NCBI RefSeq assembly: GCF_003989825.1
Contig: NZ_RZHE01000015.1
Span: 434,001 to 498,000 of the forward strand
Direction of reading: 5' to 3'
From: Vreelandella populi
GTDB lineage: Bacteria; Pseudomonadota; Gammaproteobacteria; Pseudomonadales; Halomonadaceae
Length of the DNA stretch: 64,000 nucleotides
Below, one piece after another: positions 63,680-64,000 of this stretch (position 1 is its first letter; the number at the start of each line of letters is the position of its first letter). The notes under the pieces were generated by a model. It was given only the letters and a program-made list of their open reading frames with translations. It was not told the DNA's origin and searched no databases. The translations under genes and the position numbers were made by a program.

Positions 63680-64000
63680 TTATTCGCCCGTATGGGCGCG
63701 TTCGGTGCGGGCTTTCAGCTCGCGCAGGATCTCAAGCTCTTTTTCGCTGGGCTCAGGGGTACTCTCAAGCTGGTCGGCAAAGCGTACTTCCCAGCCCGTT
63801 GCGTCCATTACCTCTTCACGGGTCACTCCAGGATGCAGCGATACCACCATAAGCTCTTTGGTCTCTGGGTCGGGCTTCATCACACATAAATCGGTGATGA
63901 CACGGGTCGGACCTTTACCGATATTAGGTACGTTATCGCGCCCTTTGCCGTCACGGCCAAAGCCTAGCGTAGTAACAAAATCGACATCTTTTACAAAAGC
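63680..64000 (-). CDS. pcaJ: 3-oxoadipate CoA-transferase subunit B, 5' end outside window
   Basis: The C-terminal 106 codons of a CoA-transferase beta subunit run in from the right edge. The segment has GPTRVITDLCVMKPDPETKE, VVSLHPGVTREEVMDATGW and VRFADQLESTPEPSE, which match the CatJ/PcaJ type (ITDLCIM, SLHPGVTREQV, ATGWAVRFAD) rather than the short PcaJ of E. coli type transferases. It transfers CoA from succinyl-CoA to 3-oxoadipate. The pcaI partner is expected just outside. Confidence 0.85.
   Translation of the reverse strand, partial: AFVKDVDFVTTLGFGRDGKGRDNVPNIGKGPTRVITDLCVMKPDPETKELMVVSLHPGVTREEVMDATGWEVRFADQLESTPEPSEKELEILRELKARTERAHTGE

Overview
The window is a GC-rich gammaproteobacterial chromosome segment that looks like Halomonas or a close relative (Halomonadaceae). 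The signs are a Pseudomonas-like housekeeping order (engB / cytochrome c4 / dsbA; argH facing hemCDXY; lptM-lysA-dapF-DUF484-xerC-yigB), a complete aerobic glycine betaine degradation cluster, a BCCT betaine-type transporter, a PcaDC fusion and several TRAP transporters. The genus is an inference from content and order, not from a marker gene. I see no rRNA, tRNA, CRISPR array, prophage or insertion sequence.

Region 1 (1-18.1 kb) is mostly core. It holds a universal stress protein cut by the window edge, thiD, an orphan TRAP permease pair, an exonuclease/endonuclease/phosphatase protein, dsbA, cytochrome c4 and engB. Next come the minus-strand lysine/recombination operon (argH, lptM, lysA, dapF, DUF484, xerC, yigB), the plus-strand heme operon hemCDXY, and mscL with a cysteine-rich tail.

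Region 2 (18.1-46.6 kb) is a nearly complete glycine betaine to pyruvate pathway with its likely regulator GbdR. GbcAB demethylates betaine to dimethylglycine. DgcAB, with a dedicated EtfAB, gives sarcosine. SoxBDAG gives glycine plus methylene-THF. GlyA joins these into serine, and SdaA makes pyruvate. FdhA and PurU handle formaldehyde and formyl-THF. Two less understood proteins lead the dgc genes: an M19 dipeptidase homologue with a degenerate metal site, and a DUF5943/V4R-like protein. A BCCT carrier, a sodium:solute symporter and an EamA exporter lie between the dgc-etf and gbc blocks.

Region 3 (46.6-64 kb) begins with a WaaP-type kinase gene and is otherwise an aromatic acid island. It carries pobA with a divergent AraC regulator, a TRAP transporter, vanR and vanAB followed by a second TRAP binding protein, pcaHG, pcaQ, an aromatic aldehyde dehydrogenase, fused pcaDC, pcaF and the start-truncated pcaJ. 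Together these convert vanillin, vanillate and 4-hydroxybenzoate to protocatechuate and then through the beta-ketoadipate pathway; pcaB and pcaI are not inside the window. A decayed piece of a second pcaD lies just after pobA. The vanAB promoter carries a palindrome almost identical to the known VanR operator.

The best leads for new biology are the M19-like/DUF5943 pair in the dimethylglycine operon, the two binding proteins that may share one TRAP permease, the five-copy 12-bp repeat upstream of fdhA, and the pcaD remnant.
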